This document shows positions 11,020 to 22,575 of a DNA stretch of 64,000 nucleotides, in pieces (position 1 is the first letter of the stretch; every line of letters starts with the position of its first letter). The DNA lies in assembly GCA_025200525.1 (NCBI GenBank), contig CM045762.1, positions 28,493,600-28,557,599 on the forward strand, read 5' to 3'. The notes below the pieces were generated by a model. That model was given only the letters and a program-made list of their open reading frames with translations. It had not been told where the DNA came from and ran no database searches. A program made the translations under genes and the position numbers. Source of the DNA: Camellia lanceoleosa. Lineage: Eukaryota > Streptophyta > Magnoliopsida > Ericales > Theaceae.

Positions 11020-13012
11020 CATTTTGCAATTTATTGAAGATATCAGCCAGAGGGCATGGTTTAATCATTTTGAGGAGCAACTGATGATTTGCATTGAGTC
11101 GACGAGGGCGTCGACAACTCGAGTGGAGGAGGAAGTCACGATGCGACGACCCACTGCGAGTTAGCTTAGAAGAGCATTAGGAGCATGAGTGATCATTAGA
11201 GGAACATCGTCTAAAGGAATCAGCTCAGAGGAGCTTGAGTTTGCTCAGATGAGCATTGGCAGAAAGGCCATTTGAGAAGAGGGCTTGGCATTTTAAGAGT
11301 ATTGGCAAAGGGTAGAGTTTAGAGACGCTCAGAGGAGCTTTAGCAGAGACCATTTTCAGATAGGGCATTTGAGAAAAGTTGCCAACAGAGGGTGCAACAA
11401 GTGGAGTGCATTTCAGCTGGATTTGAATAGAGAACAATGAGGGGAGCTTGGCTAAAAGAGTTAGATGTTGAAGGTAGGCCACCAACACAAAGGTGTTGGA
11501 CTAATCAGAGGAGCCAGTATACGCACTGCAACATCAGCTTTGTGCTACATCAACGAGGACGTTGATGGTTGGAGTGAAGGAGAGTGTCACGAGTTGCCTT
11601 GCAAGGCTAACTTCGTGACGTTTCGCTCGCGGTGGTGTGGCCATTTGAGTGCTCAAGAGTGGCCGTTGAAAGTGCCCAAACGTGGCCTTTGGAAGTGCCC
11701 AAACGTGGCCTAACTTTGGCTCAAAGAAGCCCAAGGCATGTAGGCCACTAATAGCCAGCAAACGGCAAAGTCACAACCTATGCCAATAGCCAACCAGCGC
11801 TGCCAGCAGCAGCAACTAGCAGTGTAGAATTTTGGCGCGTTGTTTCAGTATTCAAACGAAGGAGTTTTCGGGCTGAAATTTTTACTAGAAAGAGATCTTG
11901 GGGGAAGTGTTTTCCCGACCAAGTTTTGTGATTTTTCTCAATTTGTGGAATTTATGAAAAATCATTATGACTTCTCGGACATATATGATGTTTTCTCTTG
12001 CCAAAGGGCAAATTGCATAACAAGCATATGTAAGGGGGCAAGGTGTGCTACCTACCTACCTCCCCACCCAATATGGGCTTCAAGTGAGCAACCTTGGGGC
12101 AACTCAAGGGCAGACTTTAGGCATCTAAAGGGGTGTCTAGAGTCTCCACATGAGTTTGGGAGCCCCGTGAACGGTGCAATAATATAAGCATTGCGCGTGT
12201 CCTACATTGTTTCCATTATGCCTCGCAATATGACATCTTTGGGACTCGTTTTGGACCGAATGGGCTATTGAAGCCCCACTAAAGGTCTCGTGTGCCAACT
12301 CAAGTGCTTGGTTTGGATTCAACCTTGCACGAGGGGATCTCGTGGCTTAAGCTAAGCGGTTGAAAGGCAACATCGCATATGTGGGCTATCGAATGAAGGC
12401 ATGAAGCTACGTATCGACTAAGTCCATTAAGGGACTACATTATGCTACAAGCAAGCTACGGATTGAGATGTTGCCTTACTCATGCTACACGTTGGTGCAA
12501 CGCTAAGGTGCGCAATGGCCTTAAGCGGAATTTAACACACGTGTTGGCACGAGGACTATGCCGTGGGCGAGAGACTAACCCTCTGTGGCTTGTGGGCTTC
12601 GCATGACCGAGTGGTCATCCAATATGCATCTATCCAGGTATGCTTGACCCTACGACACTTCGAGATGCCATCAAAGACCCAACATGCAATGTTGGCTTGT
12701 CGGCTAAGTTGAGGACCTTCGCTAGCACATTGTTATGTGGCTAGGCACCTTAATGACATAAATCTAAGTTGGGCGAGCACCTTGCTTGAGGTAAGCTTGG
12801 CGCTATGAAGCGACTTATGCCATGCTTGGTGCACTTGAGGCGTTAGGCCTACTTGTGGCATTCGGGTGAAGACGGAGCTTCCTTGTGAAGTTATTTTGCT
12901 TGACAAAGTATTGGGCCCTAATGTTCAAACGAGTGAGACCATCAACACTCGATTTGTCAATAAGTTATGGTAGGTTTAAACTTGGTGGAGTTTGATTGCG
13001 ACACGGGCGAAA
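11020..13012. mobile_element. Unclassified 2-kb insertion, GC-richer than its surroundings
   Basis: AAAAATTT lies at both junctions, and the flanking MITE sequence resumes afterwards, so this is an insertion. Composition changes abruptly to near 50% GC. It contains repeated 'GAGGAGCTT' and 'CTCAGA(G/T)GAGC' words near 11160-11350, but no frame longer than 115 codons and no recognisable retrotransposon or transposase domain. It could be a solo LTR or a non-autonomous DNA element; the ends show no obvious inverted repeat or TG...CA pair. Confidence 0.4.
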
Positions 13013-13428
13013 AATTGATCCGCTAAAAATTTTATATTTTCAATTAATTTTGTCAAATAAAAAATTCTAATAAAATAATATTTATAATTTTTTAAATTAC
13101 AAAAAATAATCAATATTTTAAGCAACAAATCTGATGAAATATATTTATAATTTACCATTTTGTTTCGATAATATTTTACATAGCAGAAAACCAGGTTCAA
13201 ATTCCCGGTCCAGACCTTAAATTATTCCTCTAATAAATGATTAACAATTGAAAACTCAGAACATAAAGCATCATTACGAACACCAACGACGACGACAACA
13301 ACAACAACATTCTTCCTTCTCGATCTCCTTCTACCCCAGCGACCGCAGCCTCTTCACCGAGGCCACCGGAGGAGAGAGCACCTAGAGAGATAAAATCTAT
13401 ACATACATATATATACATATACATATAC

Positions 13429-13432
<4 letters not shown>

Positions 13433-13461
<29 letters not shown>
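13433..13461. repeat. (GA)n run in kinase 5' leader
   Basis: A GA dinucleotide run, preceded by TATACATA-type repeats, lies about 70 bases before the 5'-leader splice donor of the kinase gene. GA/CT tracts are common in plant promoters and leaders. Confidence 0.85.
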
Positions 13462-13464
<3 letters not shown>

Positions 13465-13952
13465 ATTCATGGCGTCTTGACTTTTTAAATCTTTTTTCTG
13501 GATCACTGATCTCAAATTCGCATTAACAGGGTAAGTATCGAACCCTATGATTTCCCAATACTCAAAACCCCCACATATTTTTGCACTTCTCACTCTGCCT
13601 AACACAATTCCACTACTTATATAATTGCAATTCCAGAATCTCAATTGAGTCCTAGGGCTTCCCACATTATGCTATAAAGTTTCGATTTTTTATTTTTTAT
13701 TTAAAAAAAAATTTCAGATCTCAAATTATGCGTGTAATTGTGTGGTTAATGTTGTTTCAGGTTTGTTGGTTGAAACCCACATTTGAATTTATGCCAATCC
13801 ATTTTCTGAATATGGGAATTCAATTATGTGAAGTGGAAGTGGGAGTTGGAAAATGTGGAGATATATTTGAGTTGAGATTGTCTACCAGGGTTTGATTGGT
13901 TTACTTATTGAGAGGGTGAGGAGGGAAAGTATCTGTATTTGTATATAAAAAG
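13462..13952 (+). promoter_or_regulatory. Kinase gene 5' leader with probable intron
   Basis: A good donor (AGG|GTAAGT at 13531) and acceptor (TTGTTTCAG|G at 13760) frame a probable 230-bp leader intron, leaving 13761-13952 as the second leader exon. An in-frame TGA at 13917-13919 shows that the ATG at 13953 is the first available start. The transcription start is not determinable by eye. Confidence 0.5.
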
Positions 13953-16900
13953 ATGGATGATGTGGCTGCTCTTATGGAGGTTGCAGGATCCAGATTTACT
14001 GATCTGGAGCTGATTGGAAGGGGGTCTTTCGGAGATGTCTATAAAGCGTAAGTCTTGCAATCCGACTGGTTTGTATTTACTCTTTGTTTACAATGTGTTG
14101 TTCCTCACATTCTGTTTTTAAGATTTGTTCTCCACATTTAAAATTCTTGTGTGGGTATATAAAACATTAATACAATCAATTTTGCTTCGAAACCCGTCAA
14201 AACTAGGTTATTTGGATGTAAAACTGAATCTCAATTAGTAAAACTACGATAAAAGACACTAATAGATCCTTAAGAATACTTTATTTTAGGGTCTCTGTAC
14301 GCTCAACCTTAGTTACTGTACATCATATGTCAAAAGATGAAATTAGTGCTTGCTTATATATTGGTAAAATGGTAGGCGTAACGTTAATTTGAGAGAGAAT
14401 ATGCTAAGATGGTTTCACGTATAATGAAAACCTATAGAATGATATGATCACAATAAATGAAAATGTTAGGGGAGGGGAAGACCTGAATTGACATGGGATG
14501 CGGTAGAATATTTAATTTAACTGAGTATATAGTCCTTGATAGAGTGGAATGGCGAAACGGGATTCATGTAACTGATTCCACTAAGTTGGACACAAGGTTT
14601 AGTTTAGTTTGGTTTGGTTTGGCAATGTTCTTCAACATTCAACAAGTCTACAAAAATAAAACGATATTGTTCATCAACTTTTGTTAGCCTAGGACATGTT
14701 AAAGCTAGCTGAAGTGCATAGTAGCCAGCTCATAACCATTCACATAGCTAACCACTGAAATTGCAGCATATGACAAAACTTTTATCATGATTCAAGATTC
14801 ACCTTGATTACAATTGAAGTAGACAGGTTTATATGGTCTAGATTATGAAGCTCGTACTTTGTGCTTTTTCCTCGTTCACAAATTACAAATTGACATTTTC
14901 CATTGTAGATTTATAAGATTTTTTAGTGGTCTGCAAAATTTGTCTCTGATCATAAATGTGATCATCTCTTTGCATACTGAGATGGCAGCCTTTTGATTTG
15001 CAGGTTTGATAAAGAGCTTCAAAAATTGGTTGCTATCAAAGTTATTGACTTGGAGGAATCGTGAGTATATAGCTTTTATATGTCTGCTTTTTTCTATCTA
15101 TCCTCTGTTTTAGAATGTCAGATCATTGCTTACTGCTTATTTATGCTTTTGATTTCTTTATCTGGAAAGAAAAGAAAAGAAAAGAAAAACTGTATTTCAG
15201 GAGGTGTATTTTTTTTCTGCAAAGCTATCAGAGGTGTTTAATTGCTGCTAATAACTGCTCCCTGATTAGGACTTGCACAAACATTCTTCTGGTGGAAACT
15301 GCTACTTACAGCACATCATAATTTGCCTGTATCCATCTCATTTTTATAAATGAATTTTTAAATATGTACAGCAAAGAATGTAGACATATTGAAGATGTGC
15401 ATGTATCTGATCAGTTTATGTTTGAATTATGCATTTGGGGATTTGAAGAAAGCATGATTGACTGACTGATTAATATGCTAAGCCAAAACAATATATAAAA
15501 AATTGAGGTGGACAATCAGCTATTATTATGCAGTAACAATTAGGTGGGCTTTGCTGAACATTGCATGGAATTCATGGGCTGTGAGGACTTTGAGCAAGGG
15601 GAATGATTTTAGAGCAACCTTAGAATATTAAGAAAAAACACCTCAGAGGGAGGGGGCCAAAAAAAAAAAGGCATTGATAATGGAGCTTCTCCAATAGCTG
15701 TCAGTGCAGGCTGTTCGGCTTTCAGTAGGTGATTGTGGCATGCTAAGAGTGATAATATGGGTTATTGGGTGTGGGAATGTCTAGAGTGCGCAGCTAAAAT
15801 ATATGGGAATATGACTTGGTAGAGAAAACTCCAGTGGAAAAGGTTGATTGGAATAAGAAATTTCTTATTTTGGGGGGGGGGGGGGGGGGGGGGTCTAAAC
15901 AGCTTGAAAGACCTGTTGAAATTGCTAAATTTGTTAATTTATTTTGAGGAATGACTCAACTTTGTAGCAGAAGTTAACTTTAGTGTTATCAACAGTTCCA
16001 TTGATGCAAATAATACAGTACTGTAAAGATTTGGAGAATCTCAATTGAGATACACATGGTTGAGTTGGTAGAAAATGGTGTCATCTTAGAGGTATTTGAG
16101 TGATATGGTTATGTATGTTAACTGAGGTGATCAAGCACCCTATGAGAAAGTTTATGTTGACTGAAGTTATGCTGCATGGTTTTTATGGAGAGTTGCACTA
16201 GTAATGCAGGATGGGCCAGTCATGGAGTTGGAGATTCGTTCAATCATTAGAAAAACTTAAATATGTATGTGTTGTACTTTATGCAGTGAACACAACATAT
16301 TTGGAGAATTGTGTGACCAATATGTAAAGTCCCAGCAACATGGTTCTTGTTGGTTTTGTTATTTAGAAATTCTAGGTTTGGTTTAAGGACATCGACATGA
16401 TTTTTTCCCCTTCTGCTGTAGTATTTTCCTGATGGTTGTAATTGCAAGTCAGATATATGGAGTGCATAACATGATTCTCCCACCTGTGTAATGGTTATTA
16501 CTCTTTATTAGATTAATTTAAATTTTCAAATTTGTCTTCTACAGAGAGGATGAAATCGATGACATTCAGAAGGTATTGCTCCACAAATTCGATGAACTCA
16601 TTGGTCGAATTTGTTTCGAATAAATGATGAGGCCTCTTATCTAAATCATTTTTCTTTCAGGAAATTGCAGTTCTATCACAATGTCGATCACCTTATATTA
16701 CAGAATATTATGGGTCATATCTCCAACAAACCAAACTATGGATAATAATGGAATACATGGCTGGGGGCTCAGTTGCTGATCTAGTAGGTTACCTGTATTG
16801 GCTACAGAATGTTCAGTGCATAAATTTCTAAGTTTTTGCAGTTCAAGGAAATGAAGAATTAAATACTTGAATTAATTTTCCATTTTTTTTGGTATAAATC

Positions 16901-19900
16901 TATTCCTATATGTGCCCTATAAGTTACAATTGACAGGCATCCTAATGTTTTTTCCAACTTTACCAATGTCGTCATGAAAGTTTTTATCTGCGTAGTTGTT
17001 GTATATTGGAATATGGTAGCTATGGAGGAATTTTGCGATATGTGGCCAGAAGTTGTTCTTTCCTTATGCTGTGAGTACATTGAGACAGACCTTAGTTACT
17101 ATATAAGGTTAAAAGGAGAAAAGGAAAATAAGAATGAGATTTGAACTTATAATAGATCAATCACTCCTTAGGCTCTTAAATAGCTTCTGTATGGAAAATC
17201 TAGCAAACTGCCACTTCTGAAAACTTAATCTCACACCTTTTCATCTCCAAACCCTTTTTTTTTTCTCTCTTTGAACCCTTACGGTAGAACCTTTCCACAA
17301 TCAAACCCCAACACAATTCCAATTGTAGCCAGCCTTAGGCTAGGTTTCCTAAAGCCGTCCTATATCACCTAGCCCTGCAAAATGGTGTATGATGTCATCA
17401 CGTTGGCGATGCATTTTCTCTATGTCTGTACATGTATGGGTTTATACAATGTAGATTACGAACTACTGTTTTGGATACTGATGCAGATTCAACCCGGCCA
17501 GCCACTGGATGAGCCATCTATTGCTTGCATTTTACGTGACTTGCTGCATGCAATTGAATATCTCCACAATGAAGGGAAAATCCACAGAGATATTAAAGGT
17601 TCTCTTAAAATATTTAATTAGTATCAGTATCTCTGTGATTGTAAAAAACTTCTCATGAATCTTCTGTTAAAATGCCTTCAACATCATGTCCGTGAAAAAT
17701 CAAATGTTTTGTCTTTGGTGGTTATTAACATTAATTGTTTTGATAAGTAAGGAGATTATTACATTGATGTACTTATATTAAGCCTGTCAGTCCTGTTTGT
17801 GCATGTTGGTGTTCTAACAACACTTATGTTACAATCTTGGCAGCGGCAAACATTTTGTTGACAGAGAATGGTGATGTTAAGGTACATTCTTTATGCTCAA
17901 GCAAGCCGATTATTGGCTGTAAATTTGTAATTAGTTGCACCGAGCCTGAATAATTGCCAGAAGAGTATACATATTATGGGTGGACTTACAGGTACTAGTT
18001 TCTGGTTTGCTCAAGTTCATGTTTGTGATGTGGTAAATAGGTTGCCGACTTTGGTGTTTCTGCACAATTAACAAGAACAATCTCAAGAAGAAAGGTAATG
18101 CCATGGCTATCTCTTAGAATTCATTCTTGATCAAAGATATGGTGGCTCTTCAGTTATTTCTGCATATTTTGTCTGTCATCAAGTTATTAGAGTTTAAGGA
18201 CCCTCGTTTGATAACCTGTTCTGCTTATGGGAAGGCCATTTGCCTGGTGATAAACTCCCTCCCTCACTTGTCACTTGTCACTCTTCACTCTTCCTCTGTG
18301 AGTGTGTGCACACAAACATGTGTGTAGTAACTTCTTTAAGAAGTTAAATTTCATTAACCAGAAAAACTGCTATTCATGGAACATTACATTTTTGAAGTTG
18401 TCATTTTTGGTTATTCATCCATTTGACAGAGTCAAGCTAACTCTCTGATTGATGCCCTTTCCATTTCTTACCATTGGCCTTGTCCATCATTCTGTAAATT
18501 TTTTCAGATTATTGATTTTTTTCTTTTCTTTTCTGTTTTCGCCGCTATTTAGAGGCTGCACAGATGTCTTCTTGATTTTCCATTAAGACCAAGCTTATTG
18601 CTTTAAGAAATTTGTCTTTACTTGATTTTGTTAATATGTAACAAAAACTTTAACCAATCTGTTAAGTATTCAATGCTATGAGATATTTCATATTTATGTC
18701 TGTTTAGAAGATAATAAAGCTTTCTGCCTCTTTGCATTATACCCCTCTCCATCTTCTTAGACTATCCAAGAACCTGATGAGTGTTTTTTTCATTCCTTTG
18801 TTTTAAAAATTCTGCATTTTTGTTCTATTTTTTTATGATTTTCTCTTGCTTTGTGTTTAGATGGAAATTTTAGCACAACTCATCAGGAGTTTTACTAATG
18901 CATTTAACATTAACAGACTTTTGTAGGAACTCCATTTTGGATGGCTCCGGAGGTAATTCAAAATTCGGAAGGATACAACGAGAAGGTATCACTTGGGGGA
19001 AATACTTTTGGCCCTTTGGTTTTGAAGGGTTGTTTTGTCTTACTTTGTTCTTGTCATTGCTGTCCCCTTCAATTTCCATTGTTGAGCCTTGCAATTGCAA
19101 TATGCTGAGAACCTTTGTATGATGCAGGCAGATATTTGGTCTCTAGGGATAACCATAATTGAAATGGCTAAAGGGGAACCGCCACTTGCAGATCTCCACC
19201 CAATGAGGGTTCTTTTCATTATACCTCGGGAAAATCCACCACAGGTTGCTTTCTATTATTTGACTCATTCCTTTTCCCTTTTTGTTCCCCCCATCCCCAT
19301 CCCCACTCCCATCCCCATCTTTCTTTCATTAGGTTATTTGATGTCATTTTGACTAATCATTCTTGTTTAATGATTTTGAATTACTAGCTAATTGTCATAT
19401 ACAACAACTAATATTTCCAATTAAAGTGAGTGTCATTCAGCTTTTGTTGTGCAGCTAGAGGAGCATTTTTCTAAACCTATGAAAGAATTTGTCTCGTTGT
19501 GTTTAAAGAAGGTGCCTGCTGAGGTAGGTGTACCTATTCCCTCAAAATTCCTGCGCTTTTATTTCCTCTTCTAGTTGTGAAAATTCTGTGATCTGAAATG
19601 GAGAAACTGATTGGTCATTCACAATACTGGACGTTCTTGGGAAGAGCTGTAGCAAATCCTAAATAGTTGAGTAGTGCTATGTTGGGTTATATTTAATTTG
19701 CTTTGAACAAGCTTGAAAGCGAAAAAGAATGGTTAAAAAATGGTCTGTTTAAATTTATTACATGGAGGATGAGCTTTGCATTTGTGTGAATTATGGGGAG
19801 GGAATTGGATCCCCAACCAACCTATAAACCCACCCAAAAGAAAATGGAAAGCTGAAAGAAAACAATTGTTAAACTTCTAGTGTCCTGACCAACTATATAA

Positions 19901-22541
19901 TAGAGGTGGCAAACTCAACCCGAAACTGTAAACCTGTCCAATTGCCCATTTAAAACATGTTTAAACCCATCCAATTAAAATTGGGTTTAAATGGGTTGAA
20001 CATGGGTACCCGTTTAAACACTTCCTCCCTCACCACCACCATTTCCTCCCCCACACCACCCCCACCCCCACCACCACTGCAAAACAAAATCATTGGGAAA
20101 AAACAGATATTAGATATATATATATATATAGGTGTGTATATGCATAGACAAATCTATATGTAATGTAATGAAAGAATCAAATTAGGATCTCTTACAACTT
20201 AGAAGTGATCAAGCGAGCAAAAGATTGAGAGTTAGCAACAGAGATAGCCTCTCGCTGTTTCTTCTTCCTTCCTAGCTTGGTTGGATGGATCGAACAAATG
20301 TTATAGAGAGAGGACTGCTCTGCGAAGACTACAATTGAAATAAAGTGACTGGAGTGATGATTTTGTCCTTCATAAATAATTTTATGGGTAAAATTGGAAA
20401 TCCAGGTTTCTCCATAGGTTGATGAATTATTGATATAGGCCACCACCCATTCTACTACCACCACCTCCACCATTACCATTGCTGCTGCCACTCCACTACC
20501 ACCACCTCCGCCTCCGCCTCCGCCGCGGCCACTGCCGCGGCCACCACCACCATGACTGTATCACCACCATCTATTGGAAGAAAAAAAATCAATTAAGTAA
20601 ACAGGTTTGGTCAGATTCATTTATCCAACGCATATCGAATTCAATCCAACCTGCTTATTAAATGGGTGGGTTTGGGTTGGATTGTTGTAAATACATAACC
20701 TGCTTTGACCCACTGAATCCGCCCAAACCCACCCATTTGCCACTGAATACTTCTTTCTGTGGATGGTCTTAAAATAAAGTTGAGTTAAAAATTAGATATT
20801 TGAAATTGAGCACAATTTGTTCTATAGTTCATTACAGGATCAATTTTACTTGATCTGTACACTTTGGAAATAAGTTAATCTTCAGCTTGATAGAGAACAA
20901 AATGCATCATCTTCACCTTTTGCCTAATAAAACTGTGTTGGAAATGGATGAGTTGGTGACACGATGATCTATTGTTAAGACTCTTCACTGCATATTGTAG
21001 ATTTTATCATGCTCTCTCTTTGGCCTTGTTGATTTCAGAGGTCAAGTGCCAAGGAACTTCTGAAGCACCGTTTCATCAAGACTGCTAGGAAAAGCCCAAA
21101 ACTTTTGGAGAGAATAAGGTGTGTTGTGTTTCTGTTTGCCCATTTTTTAAACTTCTCTTTGGGAAGTGTGGCTACAGCATTTAGAGTTAACCTCCGTGTT
21201 ATAAAAGATATGGCTTTTTGTATGACATGGAAATGTCAAGCGGTGAGCATAACAAACTGAACTGGGATTTAGATGTCGTTTCCTTATACATTTTCTGACT
21301 TAGGCCTCGTTTGGGAACATGCTAATTTAGTAACTTTTTGGCTATTTGGCTAAAATATGAGCTAAAAAAAACTAGTATGTTTGGGATGACTTTTTGATTT
21401 TTTACGAAAAGATATGCAAAAAGTAGAGAAAAAAGAAAATCTTTGACTTTTTGGTATGGGTTGTTGGCTTTTTGACTTTTTTAGTAACTTTTTGACTTTT
21501 TAGCTAAACTAGCCTATTGCCAAACGAGGCCTTAGTTTCAGAATGTTTGTTATGTAAAAAGTGCCAAAAATCTACATATTCAAAATATACAATGACATTA
21601 AAGGAGGCATTGATATTGAGGTTTTAATTCACATAGCACGTAACCCTCCTTTTTATCAATAATTCGTTAGTCATATGGATGGGAAAATAATGTTATTATC
21701 TCTTTTACACTGAAATGTGTATTATACATGGTTAATCTTTGCGTCTTCACACCATGTCACCATCTACATTAGTTCTTGTCTCTTTAACTTTACTAAAATA
21801 GAGGTTGGTGTAATTATGCCAAACTTGTGGGGTTTACTATATTTTCTCCAAACCTAAGGAGAGGTCAATGTAATTTTTCTCTATTAATTTTGGTCTTGGA
21901 AGAAATTTTGGATATTTAGTACTTCAAAATGCTGGATTTTTGACATAAATGATTAGACATGCATTCATATTGATAGATGGTACAGACATGGATGGAGATA
22001 TCAGCATATCAGCCTAATTTGAATATTTGATTGCCCATTTACCTAATTTATAATAGTGATATACTCCTGACTTTGTTATCTTGATAGAGATCGGCCCAAG
22101 TACCAAATGAAGGAAGATGGAGAAACCCCTAGAAATGGTCCTACACCTCTAGGGGAGGCATCTGGCACTGTGAAGGTGATGAGAGACTCAAAAGGTGAAG
22201 AAGCTGTTCGAGCCAGGTGGGTGGAATGTGTCAATTTCTTGTGTTATGCTTGCATAGTTGAACTTTCGCTGATTGTTACTCATTTGCAGTAGCCAAGAGA
22301 AGACCTTGAGAAATGCTGGATGGGACTTCAGCATTGGTGGTGCTAGTACTGGAACAGTGCGAAGTGTTGTAAGACCACCTCAAGCTAGAGACAGGAAACC
22401 AGAGGTTTCGCACAATGCCGGTATTCCAAGAAAAGCACCAGATGATGGTAATCGGTGGTCTTCTCCTTCTCGAGATGAAGTTGGGAAAGATGCTAGAGAT
22501 CAATACTTCGATGAAAAACAAGAATATTACCTTGAAGATGT

Positions 22542-22575
<34 letters not shown>

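Larger units (their letters stand above)
10668..13158. mobile_element. Second copy of the same MITE, split by two insertions
   Basis: Pieces at 10668-10733, 10904-11020 and 13013-13158 align in order with the intact copy at 10313-10649. They are separated by a palindromic MITE (10734-10894) and a 2-kb unknown insert (about 11020-13012). This gives a clear order of insertion events. Confidence 0.6.

Noticed and set aside
11465..12187. Short frames (82 and 115 codons) in the GC-rich insert as genes
   Set aside because: They have no recognisable domain, splice structure or codon pattern, and frames of this size arise by chance in GC-richer DNA.
13016..13466. Short - strand frames upstream of the kinase as a divergent gene
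   Set aside because: They are low-complexity (TSLSLSL-type from the GA run) with no support.
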